In this document: positions 17,363 to 26,381 of the stretch, one piece after another
Position numbering within the stretch: the first letter of the stretch is position 1
How the letters are laid out: the number at the start of each line of letters is the position of its first letter
DNA from: CAVRUD01 sp963849635
GTDB lineage: Bacteria > Chloroflexota > Chloroflexia > Thermomicrobiales > UBA6265
Assembly (NCBI GenBank): GCA_963849635.1
Contig: CAWKIA010000001.1
Location: forward strand, 28,959 to 92,958
Reading direction: 5' to 3'
Length of the DNA stretch: 64,000 bases
Position numbers and translations under genes: made by a program
The notes under the pieces: model-generated
The model's database searches: none
What the model was told of the DNA's origin: nothing
Seen by the model: the letters and a program-made list of their open reading frames with translations, nothing else

Positions 17363-17947
17363 CTACTCGCGGGCGGGGGCGCCGGACTCGGTGAGGATGG
17401 CCTCGACGACCTCGGTCTTTGCGTCGGCGTAGTGTTGGACGTGGGTCCAGGTCTGGGCCGCGAGGTCGCGCTTGGTCTGGGCGTAGCGGTCGCGGGCGGC
17501 GGGGTTGGTGCGGAGGTAGTCGCGGAAGCCGAGCATGCGGGGAATCTCGCTGGAGCTGGGCGAGAAGACGTGCAGGTTGACCGGGTTGTCGGGACCCTTG
17601 AAGAGGCGGTGCTGATGCCAATCTGGCTCGCGGAGGCGGAGGACATACCCGGCGGCTTCGAGATCGGGGACGTAGGCGGACTCTTCGCTCGAATCGGGGA
17701 CGACGAGCAGGATGTCGATGATCGGTTTGGCGGGGAGGCCGGGGACGGATGTCGAGCCGACATGCTCCAGGATCACGGCGCGATCACCCAGGGCGGTGGA
17801 GATCCGGGATTCCTCTTGGGCGAACATGACGGGCCACTCGGAATCGGATTCCATCAGGATGATCTTGTCGTTGTGGGGGATGCGTTTCCCGATGGTGACG
17901 GCTGCGAGGTACTCCTCGGAGGTTTGATCCTGGGAGGGGGTCGGCAT
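17363..17947 (-). CDS. GrpB family (nucleotidyltransferase-fold) protein
   Basis: 194 residues with the GrpB hallmarks VILEHVGSTSVPGLPAKPIIDI (the GST-x-V-x-G-L-x-x-K-P-x-x-D motif), HRLFKG-x-x-x-x-x-x-x-LHVF and FRDYLRTNP. The fold is that of nucleotidyltransferases with an intact metal motif (G-S plus D-I-D region). The cellular role of the family is unclear. ATG 17947 has AAAGGAG upstream. Confidence 0.88.
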   Translation of the reverse strand: MPTPSQDQTSEEYLAAVTIGKRIPHNDKIILMESDSEWPVMFAQEESRISTALGDRAVILEHVGSTSVPGLPAKPIIDILLVVPDSSEESAYVPDLEAAGYVLRLREPDWHQHRLFKGPDNPVNLHVFSPSSSEIPRMLGFRDYLRTNPAARDRYAQTKRDLAAQTWTHVQHYADAKTEVVEAILTESGAPARE

Positions 17948-18055
17948 CGAGCAGCTCCTTTGGTAGATCCGAAGGCAGCCCGACATTCTAGCAGCATGGG
18001 ATACGATGTTCGGTAGTCCCCTGGCGCCGAGGTTGGATGTGATGGAGGGCTCGCC

Positions 18056-18541
18056 ATGAACGCGGCCGATGTTCTGAAGTACGGGAATCTGACGTTGCTG
18101 GGATCGGTGGAAGGGCTCGATCTGGACGACTGGGAGACGCCCGGCGTCTGCGGGGCCTGGTCGGTCAAGGGGATCGTGGCTCACCTGGCGTCGTACGAAG
18201 CGGTGCTGGTCGAGATCCTCGATGGATTTGTCGGCGGAAGTGCGCCGACGCCGCTGCTCGACCGGTTCCGCGATCCCGGAGGGAATTTTAATGACGCTGA
18301 GGTGGCGGCCCGGGCGAGCCAGAGCGTCGAAGAGACGCTGGCGGAGCTGAACGGGGCGCATGCCCGGGTGCTGGAATTGATCGGGGAGGTGCCGGAGGAT
18401 CTGGCCCGGCAGGCGGGAACGCTGCCCTGGTACGGCGAGCCATATGCGCTCGAGGATCTTCTTGTCTACCTCTACTACGGACATAAGCGGGAGCATTCGG
18501 CCCAGATTCTGGTGTATCGGGATGGGCTGGTGAGGGACTGA
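18056..18541 (+). CDS. DinB-like / maleylpyruvate isomerase-type four-helix protein
   Basis: 161 residues, mostly helical. WETPGVCGAWSVKGIVAHLASYEAVL matches the metal-binding first helix region of the DinB superfamily (His in AHL), and the C-terminal YYGHKREHSAQIL supplies two more His. Such proteins are thiol-dependent transferases or stress proteins. It starts 108 bases from the divergent GrpB gene. Confidence 0.78.
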   Translation: MNAADVLKYGNLTLLGSVEGLDLDDWETPGVCGAWSVKGIVAHLASYEAVLVEILDGFVGGSAPTPLLDRFRDPGGNFNDAEVAARASQSVEETLAELNGAHARVLELIGEVPEDLARQAGTLPWYGEPYALEDLLVYLYYGHKREHSAQILVYRDGLVRD

Positions 18542-18560
18542 CGATCCGGGGGCGGAGACC

Positions 18561-18612
18561 TGGGGATGAATCCCCGGGCTAAGCAAGACGAAGCCCTTCC
18601 AGGGCTGAGCAT
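18561..18612. repeat. GGGGATGAATCCCC hairpin repeat, copy 1
   Basis: GGGGAtgaaTCCCCGGGCTaagc...CCTTCCAGGGCT. A diverged reverse-complement copy lies at 21989-22043. It follows the DinB-like gene and may end its transcript. Confidence 0.6.
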
Positions 18613-18723
18613 GGCCTGGTACCTTGGCATGCCTTGGGAGTTTGGTTGCTCGGAGACAAATAGCGCCGTACCGGGTTCTACATGTAATCACATCGGGTTG
18701 GGTCGAGCGTATTGGAGGTCGAG

Positions 18724-19305
18724 GTGTCTGCATCGGTGCTCTACATGTCGATGTCGCTTGATGGGTACATCGCCGACCCCAACGATGCACTGGGCGGCGA
18801 TCGTGGCACGAGGCTGCACGATTGGGCGCTGAGTCCGGACGGGGAGTCCTTCCGGATGTCCGGAGCGGCCGGACACTTCGTCGACGAGATCAACGCGACC
18901 GGAGCGGTCCTCGCGGGTCGGCGGACGGTCGAGATCGTTGACCACTGGGGCGGGAATCACCACGGCGTCCCGATCTTCGTGGTGAGTCACCGGCCGCCCG
19001 GTCCCTCGGTCGCCAACTACCCGCTGGTGACGTACGTGACCGATGGGATCGCCAGCGCGATGGCCCAGGCCAAGGCGGCCGCCGGGGACGCCGGGGGGCG
19101 CGATGTGCTGGTGCACGGCGCGTACACAGCGCAACGGGCGATCGAGGCCGGAGTGCTGGACGAGATGCAGATCCATCACATCCCGGTGCTCCTCGGTGCT
19201 GGCCGGCGGTTGTTCGACGAATTGCCGTCGTCCGTCGAGTTGGAGATCGTCCGGGTCATCGATACGCCGGAGGCGACTCACATCCGCTACCGCGTCCGTC
19301 GCTGA
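18724..19305 (+). CDS. Dihydrofolate reductase-like / RibD C-terminal domain protein
   Basis: 193 residues in the RibD-C family: VLYMSMSLDGYIADPND (NADPH-binding first strand), AVLAGRRTVEIVDHW, GGRDVLVHGAYTAQRAIEAGVLDEMQIHHIPVLLGAGRRLFDEL. Likely an NADPH-dependent reductase of a pterin-, riboflavin-like or other small substrate. GTG 18724 is chosen because GGAGG lies 5 bases upstream; the TTG at 18712 has none. Confidence 0.85.
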   Translation: MSASVLYMSMSLDGYIADPNDALGGDRGTRLHDWALSPDGESFRMSGAAGHFVDEINATGAVLAGRRTVEIVDHWGGNHHGVPIFVVSHRPPGPSVANYPLVTYVTDGIASAMAQAKAAAGDAGGRDVLVHGAYTAQRAIEAGVLDEMQIHHIPVLLGAGRRLFDELPSSVELEIVRVIDTPEATHIRYRVRR

Positions 19306-19387
19306 GCCGTCCGATCAGCGGCCTCTACGGCACCGGTCGCACCTCAGGTCCACGGAAGCAGGCTTACGCGGGCAACGTTCGCGCGCG

Positions 19388-20188
19388 TTACGGCGTGGGT
19401 TGAGCGGGACCCACGGGGCCGGCGTGGCGGGTGAGGAAGTCGAGCATGGCAGGGCCGACGATGTGAGGATGGGTGGCATGGACGACGTGCTCGGCGTTGT
19501 TGACCATCATGATCTCGACGTTGGGAATCGCCCGTTTCATCGTGACCATCTGCTCGGGGCTGCCGTAGGTGTCGTTCTCGCCGGCGATGAGGAAGGTGGG
19601 CGTGGGGATGGTGCGGAGGTCGTCCTCGGTGTAGGCCGGGTTGACGGCGAGGTTCGCGGCAACCTGACGAAAGAGCGATTTCCAGGCGCCGGGTTGCTTA
19701 CCGCGGTCGTGGCGGGCGGCGAGGTCGGCGGCCCAGTCCGGTGAGTCACGCTCGAGCATCTCCGGATCCTGGTGGATGAAGGTGCTGTTGACGGCGTCGA
19801 CGCGGTCATCATTGCGATAGTTCGCGCCCACGCCGACGATGGTGCGGAGGAGTTCTGGCCGGGTCATGCCGAGGTGGAGGGCGACGATGCCGCCGTCGCT
19901 CATGCCGGCCATATGGACTGGAGTCAGCTCTCGCTCCGTGATGAAGGCGGCGATATCGTCCGCGATCATGGCGTACGTGAGTTGCTCGGCAGTGTTGTCC
20001 GTGCGGCCGTGGCCGCGATGCTCGATCTGGATGACGCGGTAACTCCTGGCGAAGAAGACGGCAAGGCTGTTCCAGCCACCCCAGCGGTCGTCGATGGAAC
20101 AGAGGCCGCCGTGCAGCAATAGCAACGGGACCCCTTCGCCGATTTCCTCGTAGTACATGGAGATGTCGTTGATGGCGATGGTGGGCAC
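19388..20188 (-). CDS. Alpha/beta hydrolase
   Basis: 266 residues with the fold's landmarks: oxyanion LLLLHGG, nucleophile elbow GMSDGG (Ser), acid near LIAGENDTYGSPEQM and catalytic His in NNAEHVVHATHP. Resembles small-molecule esterases or enol-lactone hydrolases. Stands alone on the minus strand, convergent with the RibD-like gene. Confidence 0.88.
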   Translation of the reverse strand: MPTIAINDISMYYEEIGEGVPLLLLHGGLCSIDDRWGGWNSLAVFFARSYRVIQIEHRGHGRTDNTAEQLTYAMIADDIAAFITERELTPVHMAGMSDGGIVALHLGMTRPELLRTIVGVGANYRNDDRVDAVNSTFIHQDPEMLERDSPDWAADLAARHDRGKQPGAWKSLFRQVAANLAVNPAYTEDDLRTIPTPTFLIAGENDTYGSPEQMVTMKRAIPNVEIMMVNNAEHVVHATHPHIVGPAMLDFLTRHAGPVGPAQPTP

Positions 20189-20287
20189 GGGCGCTCCCTC
20201 GGATGAACGCGGGTTGCGGGTTGTACGCCCGACTCTACCCCGGGGATGGATGGGCGCCTTTACTAGGACGCGGGTTCGTGGATGGCG

Positions 20288-20701
20288 TCAGGAAAGAACC
20301 CACGAGCGTTCGACGGAATGCTCGTCGACCAGGGATAGGTTGCTTGCGGCGAGAGCGGTTGGGAGGTCGGGGTAGCGGGCGATGCGGCCGATCAGGCCAT
20401 CGGTGAATGCGAATGCCGTGGCAAGGAGGACAGGATCGCCGAGCGTGCCGGTTTCGGGGTCGAGCCAGCGGGCGCGTTGCTCAACGACGACGCGGTCGGG
20501 GTGGGCGAACCAGCGTAGAGGTTCCAGGCGGATGCCGGAGCGGAGCGCCCATTCCTGGACGAGGGAGACGCCGAAGCCGGAGCCGCGGGGGCCGACCAGT
20601 TCGACATTGGGATGCGTGACAGCCGCGATCCCATCGGGGTCGCCGGCGGCGAGGGCGGCGTGCCAGGTGGCGATGGCGGAGATGGAGGGCGGGGTGATCA
20701 T
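20288..20701 (-). CDS. SnoaL-like (NTF2-fold) protein
   Basis: 137 residues: ISAIATWHAALAAGDPDGIAAVTHPNVELVGPRG is the usual first helix-strand of the fold, with a later YPDLPTALAASNLS tail. Its ATG overlaps the stop of the MarR gene (ATGA at 20698-20701), so the regulator and this protein are made from one transcript. It may bind the regulator's ligand or process it. Confidence 0.78.
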   Translation of the reverse strand: MITPPSISAIATWHAALAAGDPDGIAAVTHPNVELVGPRGSGFGVSLVQEWALRSGIRLEPLRWFAHPDRVVVEQRARWLDPETGTLGDPVLLATAFAFTDGLIGRIARYPDLPTALAASNLSLVDEHSVERSWVLS

Positions 20702-21198
20702 GCGTGCTCCTGGGAGGTAACGGCCGCTGAGATGGCGGCGGCAAACTCGACGAAGAGGCGGGCGAAGGTGGCGCGGTCGTCTGGGCTCCAGGTTGCGGTG
20801 GCGGTGTCGAAGATTGAGCGCTGGTAGCGAGCGGCGGCGGCGGCGAGGTCGCGGCCGGAGTCGGTGAGAGAGAGTTCGATGGCGCGGCCGTCGAGGGGAG
20901 AGGTCCGGCGGTGGAGCAGGCCGCGTTCGACGGCGCGGGCGACGAGGCGGCTGGCGGTGGAGGGATCGAGCCCGAGGCGAGTGGCGACGGTGCCGACTGT
21001 GACAGCATCGCCCGCTCCCTGGGCATCCTCGACGGATTGGGTGAGGAGGATCGAGCCGAGATCGGCGTCGGGACCTGAGCCAGGGGCGCTGAGGTCGCGG
21101 CGGGGGATGCGGTTGAAGGCGCGGCCAAGCTCGAAGAGGGCGCGGCTGGCGGCGTTGAGGATGTCCGCGTCGGAATGTGAAGGGTCGGGTTGTGTCAT
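20698..21198 (-). CDS. MarR family transcriptional regulator
   Basis: 166 residues with a winged helix: VTVGTVATRLGLDPSTASRLVARAVERGLLHRRTSPLDGRAIELSLTDSGRDL, the DGR-x-x-x-x-x-LT-x-x-G wing being diagnostic. Co-translated with the SnoaL-like protein downstream, it probably controls that operon in response to an aromatic or lipophilic ligand. Confidence 0.92.
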   Translation of the reverse strand: MTQPDPSHSDADILNAASRALFELGRAFNRIPRRDLSAPGSGPDADLGSILLTQSVEDAQGAGDAVTVGTVATRLGLDPSTASRLVARAVERGLLHRRTSPLDGRAIELSLTDSGRDLAAAAARYQRSIFDTATATWSPDDRATFARLFVEFAAAISAAVTSQEHA

Positions 21199-21360
21199 CG
21201 GGTCGTTGTGGCCTCCTCAATAGATGCATGTAGCACACATATACTAGCACGGATCGTGCGCCCATGCGGAACCGTCCGGTCGGTGATCGGGCGGCCACGA
21301 CGGTCCGCTCCTACGTCGCCAACCCTCATTGGTGTCGAGACATCCATGGCTCGTTGCGGT

Positions 21361-21891
21361 CTATGGAGCCGGTGGGGGCCAGTGGGCAAAACCGAGGTCG
21401 CGGTAGAGGGAGAGGGCCGGGGTGTTGTCCGTGGCGACGCGCAGGGCGATGGCGGTCGCGCCGGCGGCAAGTGTGGCGTTGTTGGCGTGGGTGAGGGCAA
21501 TCCGGGCGAGGCCGCGGCGGCGGTGGGCCGGGGACGTGAAGAGCTCGATGATGAACGGGCAGGCGGGGGTGCCTTCCCATGGGGCACGGTGGACGGTGAG
21601 GACGGCGGCGGCAAGGGTGGGCGTGGCTGAGTTGGTGGCAGGGAGGTGCTCGATCAGGGCGGAGGCGTCCGGCCAGAGTTCGCCATAGTCGCCGGCGAAG
21701 GTGGCGCGGATGTCCACCTCGGCCTCGGCGAGGGTGGCGCAGGCGACGCCCGGGGGATAGGCCGCGAAGTAGAGCTGTGCCAGCGCGGGGGCGTCGTCGG
21801 GGGTGGGTGGTCGGAGGGTGTAGCCGGGCGGGAGCGGGGGCGATGCCATCGGAGAGGTGAGTGGGGCGATGAGGAGCAGGGAGTCGGGCAC
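21361..21891 (-). CDS. GNAT family N-acetyltransferase
   Basis: 176 residues: TLRPPTPDDAPALAQLYFAAYP, FIIELFTSPAHRRRGLARIAL (acetyl-CoA-binding R/Q-x-x-G-x-G/A region) and LRVATDNTPALSLYRDLGFAH. Start may be ATG 21891 or the internal ATG 21849 (MASPPLPPGY). The acceptor is unknown. Confidence 0.82.
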   Translation of the reverse strand: MPDSLLLIAPLTSPMASPPLPPGYTLRPPTPDDAPALAQLYFAAYPPGVACATLAEAEVDIRATFAGDYGELWPDASALIEHLPATNSATPTLAAAVLTVHRAPWEGTPACPFIIELFTSPAHRRRGLARIALTHANNATLAAGATAIALRVATDNTPALSLYRDLGFAHWPPPAP

Positions 21892-21988
21892 CGTGAGCCT
21901 TTCGGGATCGGGCGAGGCGGTCGATGTTGCTGGTGGACCAAGGTCGTGGTTGCAAAGCAGGCGCGGTGGGTGGGTACGGCCCCTCCCA

Positions 21989-22043
21989 GCGTGCTTAGCC
22001 CTGGAAGGGCTTCGCCTGAGGTAGCCCGGGGTTTCAACCCTCT
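21989..22043. repeat. GGGGATGAATCCCC hairpin repeat, copy 2
   Basis: Reverse-complement, diverged relative of the element at 18561-18612 (AGCCCTGGAAGGGCTTCG ... AGCCCGGGGTTTCAACCC). Confidence 0.6.
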
Positions 22044-22097
22044 AACTAGCGGGTCCGGCCGCCCTGGCGCTGCCGCCAGCCGCTTTGCAAACAGACC

Positions 22098-22772
22098 CTA
22101 CCCGGATTGCCGGTCAGCGGGGTGGGTGGCGAAGGCGCGCAGGAAGGTTTCGACGCCAGTCTTGATGGTGCGGGTGCGGATGGCGGGGTCGAACGGCTGG
22201 GTGCCGAGGACCGAGTGCGAGGGCAGATCGTAGGAGATCAGGGCGACGAACTGGCCGGCGGCGCGGAGGGGATCGTCCAGGGTGAGGTAGCCGGCGTGGG
22301 CGAGGCGGGCGAAGCGGCCGGCGAGGGCGTCGGCGACGACCTCGGGGCCGACCTTGTGCCAGAGGGCGACGAGGTCGGGGAAGCGGGTGATCTCGGCGGC
22401 GAGCAGGCGCTGGATGGCCCAGTAGTTCTCCGAGGCCATGCAGGAGAGGAGGTCCTCGCCCAACTGCTCCAGGGCGGGGCGGAGGGCGGCGGGGTCGTCC
22501 AGTTGGGTGGGAAGGGCGGCGACGGCGGCCAGGTTCTTGGCGTTCTGGTCGGCGGCGATCTCAGAGAGGACGGTGCGGAAGAGGTTTGCCTTATCGCCCA
22601 GGTGGTTATAGACGGTGGGTTTGGCGACGCCGGCCTCGGCGGCGATGTCGTCGACGCTGGCGTCGGCGTATCCCTGGCGGGCGAAGACGCGGACGGCGGC
22701 CTCGAGGATCGCTACGCGTTTATCGACGCGTCCGCGGGAGGGAGCCCGGACAGGAGCGGTCGCGGCAACCAT
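22098..22772 (-). CDS. TetR family regulator, likely repressor of the adjacent efflux pump
   Basis: 224 residues. N-terminal helix-turn-helix: ILEAAVRVFARQGYADASVDDIAAEAGVAKPTVYNHLGDKANLF. The C-terminal domain is of the TetR_C type found with MDR pumps (LRPALEQLGEDLL, RLLAAEITRFPDL). Divergent from the EmrB-like pump with 130 bases between and a perfect palindrome in that gap, so it very likely represses both genes. Confidence 0.92.
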   Translation of the reverse strand: MVAATAPVRAPSRGRVDKRVAILEAAVRVFARQGYADASVDDIAAEAGVAKPTVYNHLGDKANLFRTVLSEIAADQNAKNLAAVAALPTQLDDPAALRPALEQLGEDLLSCMASENYWAIQRLLAAEITRFPDLVALWHKVGPEVVADALAGRFARLAHAGYLTLDDPLRAAGQFVALISYDLPSHSVLGTQPFDPAIRTRTIKTGVETFLRAFATHPADRQSG

Positions 22773-22794
22773 AAGTGAACATACCCCATTGATA

Positions 22795-22816
22795 TATTGA
22801 ACTCATGAGTTCAATA
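22795..22816. promoter_or_regulatory. Perfect 22-bp palindrome, probable TetR operator
   Basis: TATTGAACTCA followed directly by its reverse complement TGAGTTCAATA. It lies in the AT-rich gap between the divergent TetR and EmrB-type genes, 22 bases from the TetR start and about 86 from the pump start, where it can block both promoters. Confidence 0.75.
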
Positions 22817-22902
22817 CTATATACTCATTTGTACGTCAGCGGGCTGCTGGCGCCACGGGAGCTAGCCGTACGAGTTCAGTTTACTCCACGGGAGCGTGTC
22901 TT

Positions 22903-24381
22903 TTGAACGTGGCAGAGACCAATACCAGGCAATACGAACAGAAGCTGGAGCCGGAGCTGCTCCGCCTGATCGGCGTGATGACGCTGGGCGCCGTGATGGC
23001 GCTTCTGGATGCGACGATCGTCAATGTCGGGATCGAGACGCTGGCGAGCGAGTTCGAGGCCTCGATCGCGACCATCGGCTGGGTGACCACCGGCTACATC
23101 CTTGCCTTTGCCCTGGCGATCCCGATCAGCGGTTGGGCGGGGGAGCGCTTTGGGGTCAAGCGGGTCTGGATTTCTGCCCTGAGCCTCTTCGTGCTGGGCT
23201 CGGCGCTGGCGGCCACAGCCTGGTCGGTCGAGAGCCTGATCGCCTTCCGGGTGGTGCAGGGACTTGGCGGCGGGATGTTGGAGCCGACGCTGCTGACGGC
23301 GGTGGCGACGGCGGCCGGGCCGCGGCGGGCGGGCCGGGTGATGGGCCTGGTCTCCATTCCGATGAACCTGGGGCCGATCCTGGGTCCCTCGCTGGGCGGA
23401 TTGCTGCTCAACAGCCTGGCCTGGCAGTGGATGTTCCTGATCAACCTGCCGGTCGGCGTGGCGGCGATCTGGCTGGCGATTCGGATGCTGCCGGCCGATC
23501 CGGTCCGGGCGACGCGGCCGCGCCTGGACGCGATCGGGCTGGCACTGCTCAGCCCGGGGTTTGCCGCCCTCCTCTTCGGGCTGTCGCGGGCCGGTGAGGG
23601 GTCGGGGTTTGGGGCGCGGCCGGTGGTGCTGGCATTTGGAGTCGGGTTGGTGCTGCTGGGGGCATACCTGATCTACGCCCTGCGCTCTCGGGAGCCGGCT
23701 CTGATCGACGTGCGCCTCTTCCGCAACCGGGGCTTTGCCGCCAGCGTGGCAGTGATGTTCCTGGTGGGCGGGCTGATCTTCGCCCAGATGTTCCTGGTGC
23801 CGCTCTACTACCAGGACGTGCGTGGGTATGGCGTGCTGGGGGCCGGATTGCTACTCGTGCCGCAGGGGATTGGCGCCTTCATCGGGATGCCGCTGGCCAG
23901 TCGCTCGGTCGATCGGCTGGGCGGGCGCCGGTTCGTGCCGTTCGGGGCGCTGCTGGTGGCGATCGGGATGAGCGTCTACGCTTTTGCCGGTGAGGGCACG
24001 AGTATCGCCCTGTTGGGGGTGGCGTCGTTCCTGGCCGGGTTTGGGGCCGGGTTTGTGGCCGTCCCGGCGGTCGGGTCGGTCTATCGAACGGTGCCAGAGG
24101 GTGCGGTCGCGCAGGCAACTGGGGCGATGTTCATGCTGCTCCAATTAGGGGCATCGCTCTCCGTGGCGACCGTGGTGGTGGTGCTGCAGCGGGAGCTGTC
24201 AAACGGCGATCCAGGTGACGCCTTCGGGATGGCCTTCCGGTGGATCGTCGGGGCGGCGGTGGTCGTGGCGCTGGCGGGATTGGCGCTGCCGGGGCGGGTG
24301 GAGGACGGAGGCGGCAAGACGGGAAGGCGGGAAGACGGGGAGGTTTTGGAGGGTGATTGGGAGGAAGAGTTGGCGGCGTGA
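22903..24381 (+). CDS. DHA2 family (EmrB/QacA-type) drug efflux MFS transporter
   Basis: 492 residues and about 14 membrane segments. Motifs: LLDATIVNVGIETL (motif D1 of the 14-TM family), GWAGERFGVKRVW (motif A), RVVQGLGGGMLEPTLLTAVA (motif B), GPILGPSLGGLLLNSLAWQWMFLINLPVG (motif C). The TTG start 22903 has GGGAG 8 bases upstream. The hydrophilic tail EDGGGKTGRREDGEV is made of the same 8-bp words as the hairpin-cluster elements, and part of this 3' end is duplicated at 26685. Confidence 0.93.
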   Translation: MNVAETNTRQYEQKLEPELLRLIGVMTLGAVMALLDATIVNVGIETLASEFEASIATIGWVTTGYILAFALAIPISGWAGERFGVKRVWISALSLFVLGSALAATAWSVESLIAFRVVQGLGGGMLEPTLLTAVATAAGPRRAGRVMGLVSIPMNLGPILGPSLGGLLLNSLAWQWMFLINLPVGVAAIWLAIRMLPADPVRATRPRLDAIGLALLSPGFAALLFGLSRAGEGSGFGARPVVLAFGVGLVLLGAYLIYALRSREPALIDVRLFRNRGFAASVAVMFLVGGLIFAQMFLVPLYYQDVRGYGVLGAGLLLVPQGIGAFIGMPLASRSVDRLGGRRFVPFGALLVAIGMSVYAFAGEGTSIALLGVASFLAGFGAGFVAVPAVGSVYRTVPEGAVAQATGAMFMLLQLGASLSVATVVVVLQRELSNGDPGDAFGMAFRWIVGAAVVVALAGLALPGRVEDGGGKTGRREDGEVLEGDWEEELAA

Positions 24382-24408
24382 TGTGGTGCTGCTGTGAGCT
24401 GGGGCCGG

Positions 24409-24463
24409 GAGCGCCCTCACCCCTGCCCTAGCGGGCTACCCCTCTCCCGCACGCGGGAGAGGG
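24409..24463. repeat. C-rich/G-rich palindrome after the efflux gene
   Basis: CGCCCTCACCCC-type left part and the stem CCCCTCTCCCGC/GCGGGAGAGGGG. Related palindromes lie at 26.8, 34.2 and 44.6 kb. Probably ends the efflux transcript. Confidence 0.6.
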
Positions 24464-24638
24464 GTTTATCGAGTGCGACGACGGGGGTGATGGTTAGTTG
24501 GTCTGAGGATGATGACCGAGCTGGTGAAACCGCCCTCACCGCATCGACATGCCCATCATGGTCCTCAGCCGGTCGCGGCAACGCAGGTGTCAAAGGAGAC
24601 GCCGCCGTCGAGGCTGCCGTCGATCGCTGGCCCCGTGC

Positions 24639-26381
24639 CTAAAAGTCCTCGCAGAAGCCCTGGAGTCCGTTTTCATTGCAGGTGCAGCCGCCGGGGCAGT
24701 CGATGCCTTTCTGCGTATCGCAGAACCCGGCGCAGGTCCCCGGCGGGGTGCTGACGCAGGTGCCATTTTGATAGTTGTCGCAGTGGCAGCCGGCAGAGCA
24801 GCCGACGCCGTACTGTGGGCCGCAGGCTCCGCCGCAGGTGCCCTGTGGCGGCGCAGCGATGCAGGTGCCGTCGTAAATGTCGTCGCAGACACAGCCGCCT
24901 GGGCAGGCGATGCCGTAGTACGGCGAGCAGCCGCCGGCGCAGGTTCCCGTCGGCGGAGCGGCGATGCAGGTGCCACTGCGGAAACCGCTGCAGACGCAGC
25001 CGGCGATGCAGTTGTTGCCGGAAACCATGGCGCAGTCACCGGCGCAGGTGACCGGCGGGGGGGCCTCGACGCACGTGCCGTCGTCCTTGGCATTGCAGAC
25101 GCAGCCCTCGGAGCAGGCGATACCCCACTTCCGCGAGCAGCCGCCGGCGCAGGTCCCCGCCGGCGGGGCGGCAATGCAGGTGCCGTCGTAGGCATCGTCG
25201 CAGACGCAGCCGGCCGCGCAGTTGATGCCGTAGATCGGGCCGCAGCCGCCGCCACAGGTTCCCGCCGGCGGGGCGGCGATGCAGGTGCCCCGCAAGGTGC
25301 TGTCGCAGACGCAGCCGTCGTCGCAGCCGAAGCCATTGACCGGGGCGCAGCCGCCGCCGCAGGTCCCTGGCGCGGGGGCGGCGATGCAGGTGCCGTCGAA
25401 GACGCCGTCGCAGACGCAGCCGGCCGGGCAATTGATGCCATGAGCCGGGGCGCAGCCGCCGGCGCAGGTGCCGGGCGGGGGGCGGCGATGCAGGTGCCGT
25501 CTTGGTAGTGGTCGCAGACGCAGCCGGCTGGGCACTGGAAGCCAAACAGCGGGGCGCAGCCGCCGCCGCAAGTGCCGGCCGGGGGGGTGGCCACACAGGT
25601 ACCGGCAAAGAGGCTGGTGCAGATGCAGCCGCCCGGGCAATCAACCTCCGTCCAGGGGCTGCAACCGCCGCCGCAGATCGACGGTGGGAGTGTGGTCGTG
25701 GTGGTCGTAGGGGCGGCCGTGGTCGTGGTCGTTGGGGCCACGGTCGTGGTGGTGGTCGGCGCTACCGTCGTGGTCGTGGTGGAAGTTGTCGTCGGGGTGA
25801 CGGTGGTCGTGGATGTCGTGGTGGTTGGCGCAACCGTGGTCGTGGTGCGTGGCTGGAGCGGGCGTGGTCGACGTGGTCGTCGGGGCCGCGGTGGTGGTCG
25901 AGGTCGTCGTCGGCGCGGCCGTCGTGGTCGTGGTGGTGGACGTCGGCGCCTGAGTGGTGGAGGTCGAGGTCGTCGTGGATGTGGTGGTGGAGGTGGTGGA
26001 CGTAGTGGTCGGGGCGAGCGTGGTGGATGTCGTCGTCGTTGGCGCGGTCGTCGTGGTGGTGGGTGCCGCCGTGGTGGTTGGCGCGGGGGTCGTGGTCGGC
26101 GGCGACACGACGGTGCCCGGGGCGGTGCAGTCCTGCGCGGGGCGGCAGCGGCTGTTGCCGTTGGAGTAGCCGCAGCAGACGCAGCCGGGTTTGCACACCG
26201 CTGGGTTCGATGCACAGACAACGTTACCGCACTGGGCCTGCGAGACCTGGGCGGTGGCCCCGCGCCACCCGAGCGCGCCGAGCAGCCCGGCGGCGGTGGC
26301 CAGGGCGGTGCGGCGGGTCACGGTCCCGGATGATTGGCCGGCGAGGAGCCGGGTCAGGTCGTCGAAGCGTTTGCCGTCCAT
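24639..26381 (-). CDS. Exported Thr-rich six-cysteine-repeat protein, copy 1 (two frameshifts)
   Basis: ATG 26381 begins MDGKRFDDLTRLLAG, followed by a twin-arginine-like signal (TRRTALATAAGLLGALG). A Cys-rich head (QCGNVVCASNP...CVCCGYSNGNSRC) and a long mucin-like Thr/Ala/Pro linker (TTTTVAP words) come next. Ten repeats of about 35 residues follow, with pattern C-x3-C-x7-C-x3-C-x-C-x7-C, such as CGGGCGPIYGINCAAGC. Frame shifts occur near 25850 in the linker and near 25480 in repeat 2-3, within a G run. The product would be about 580 residues, disulfide-rich and extracellular. GCVC-x-GTC resembles TIL/EGF-like knots, but I cannot assign a family. No enzyme motif. Confidence 0.75.
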
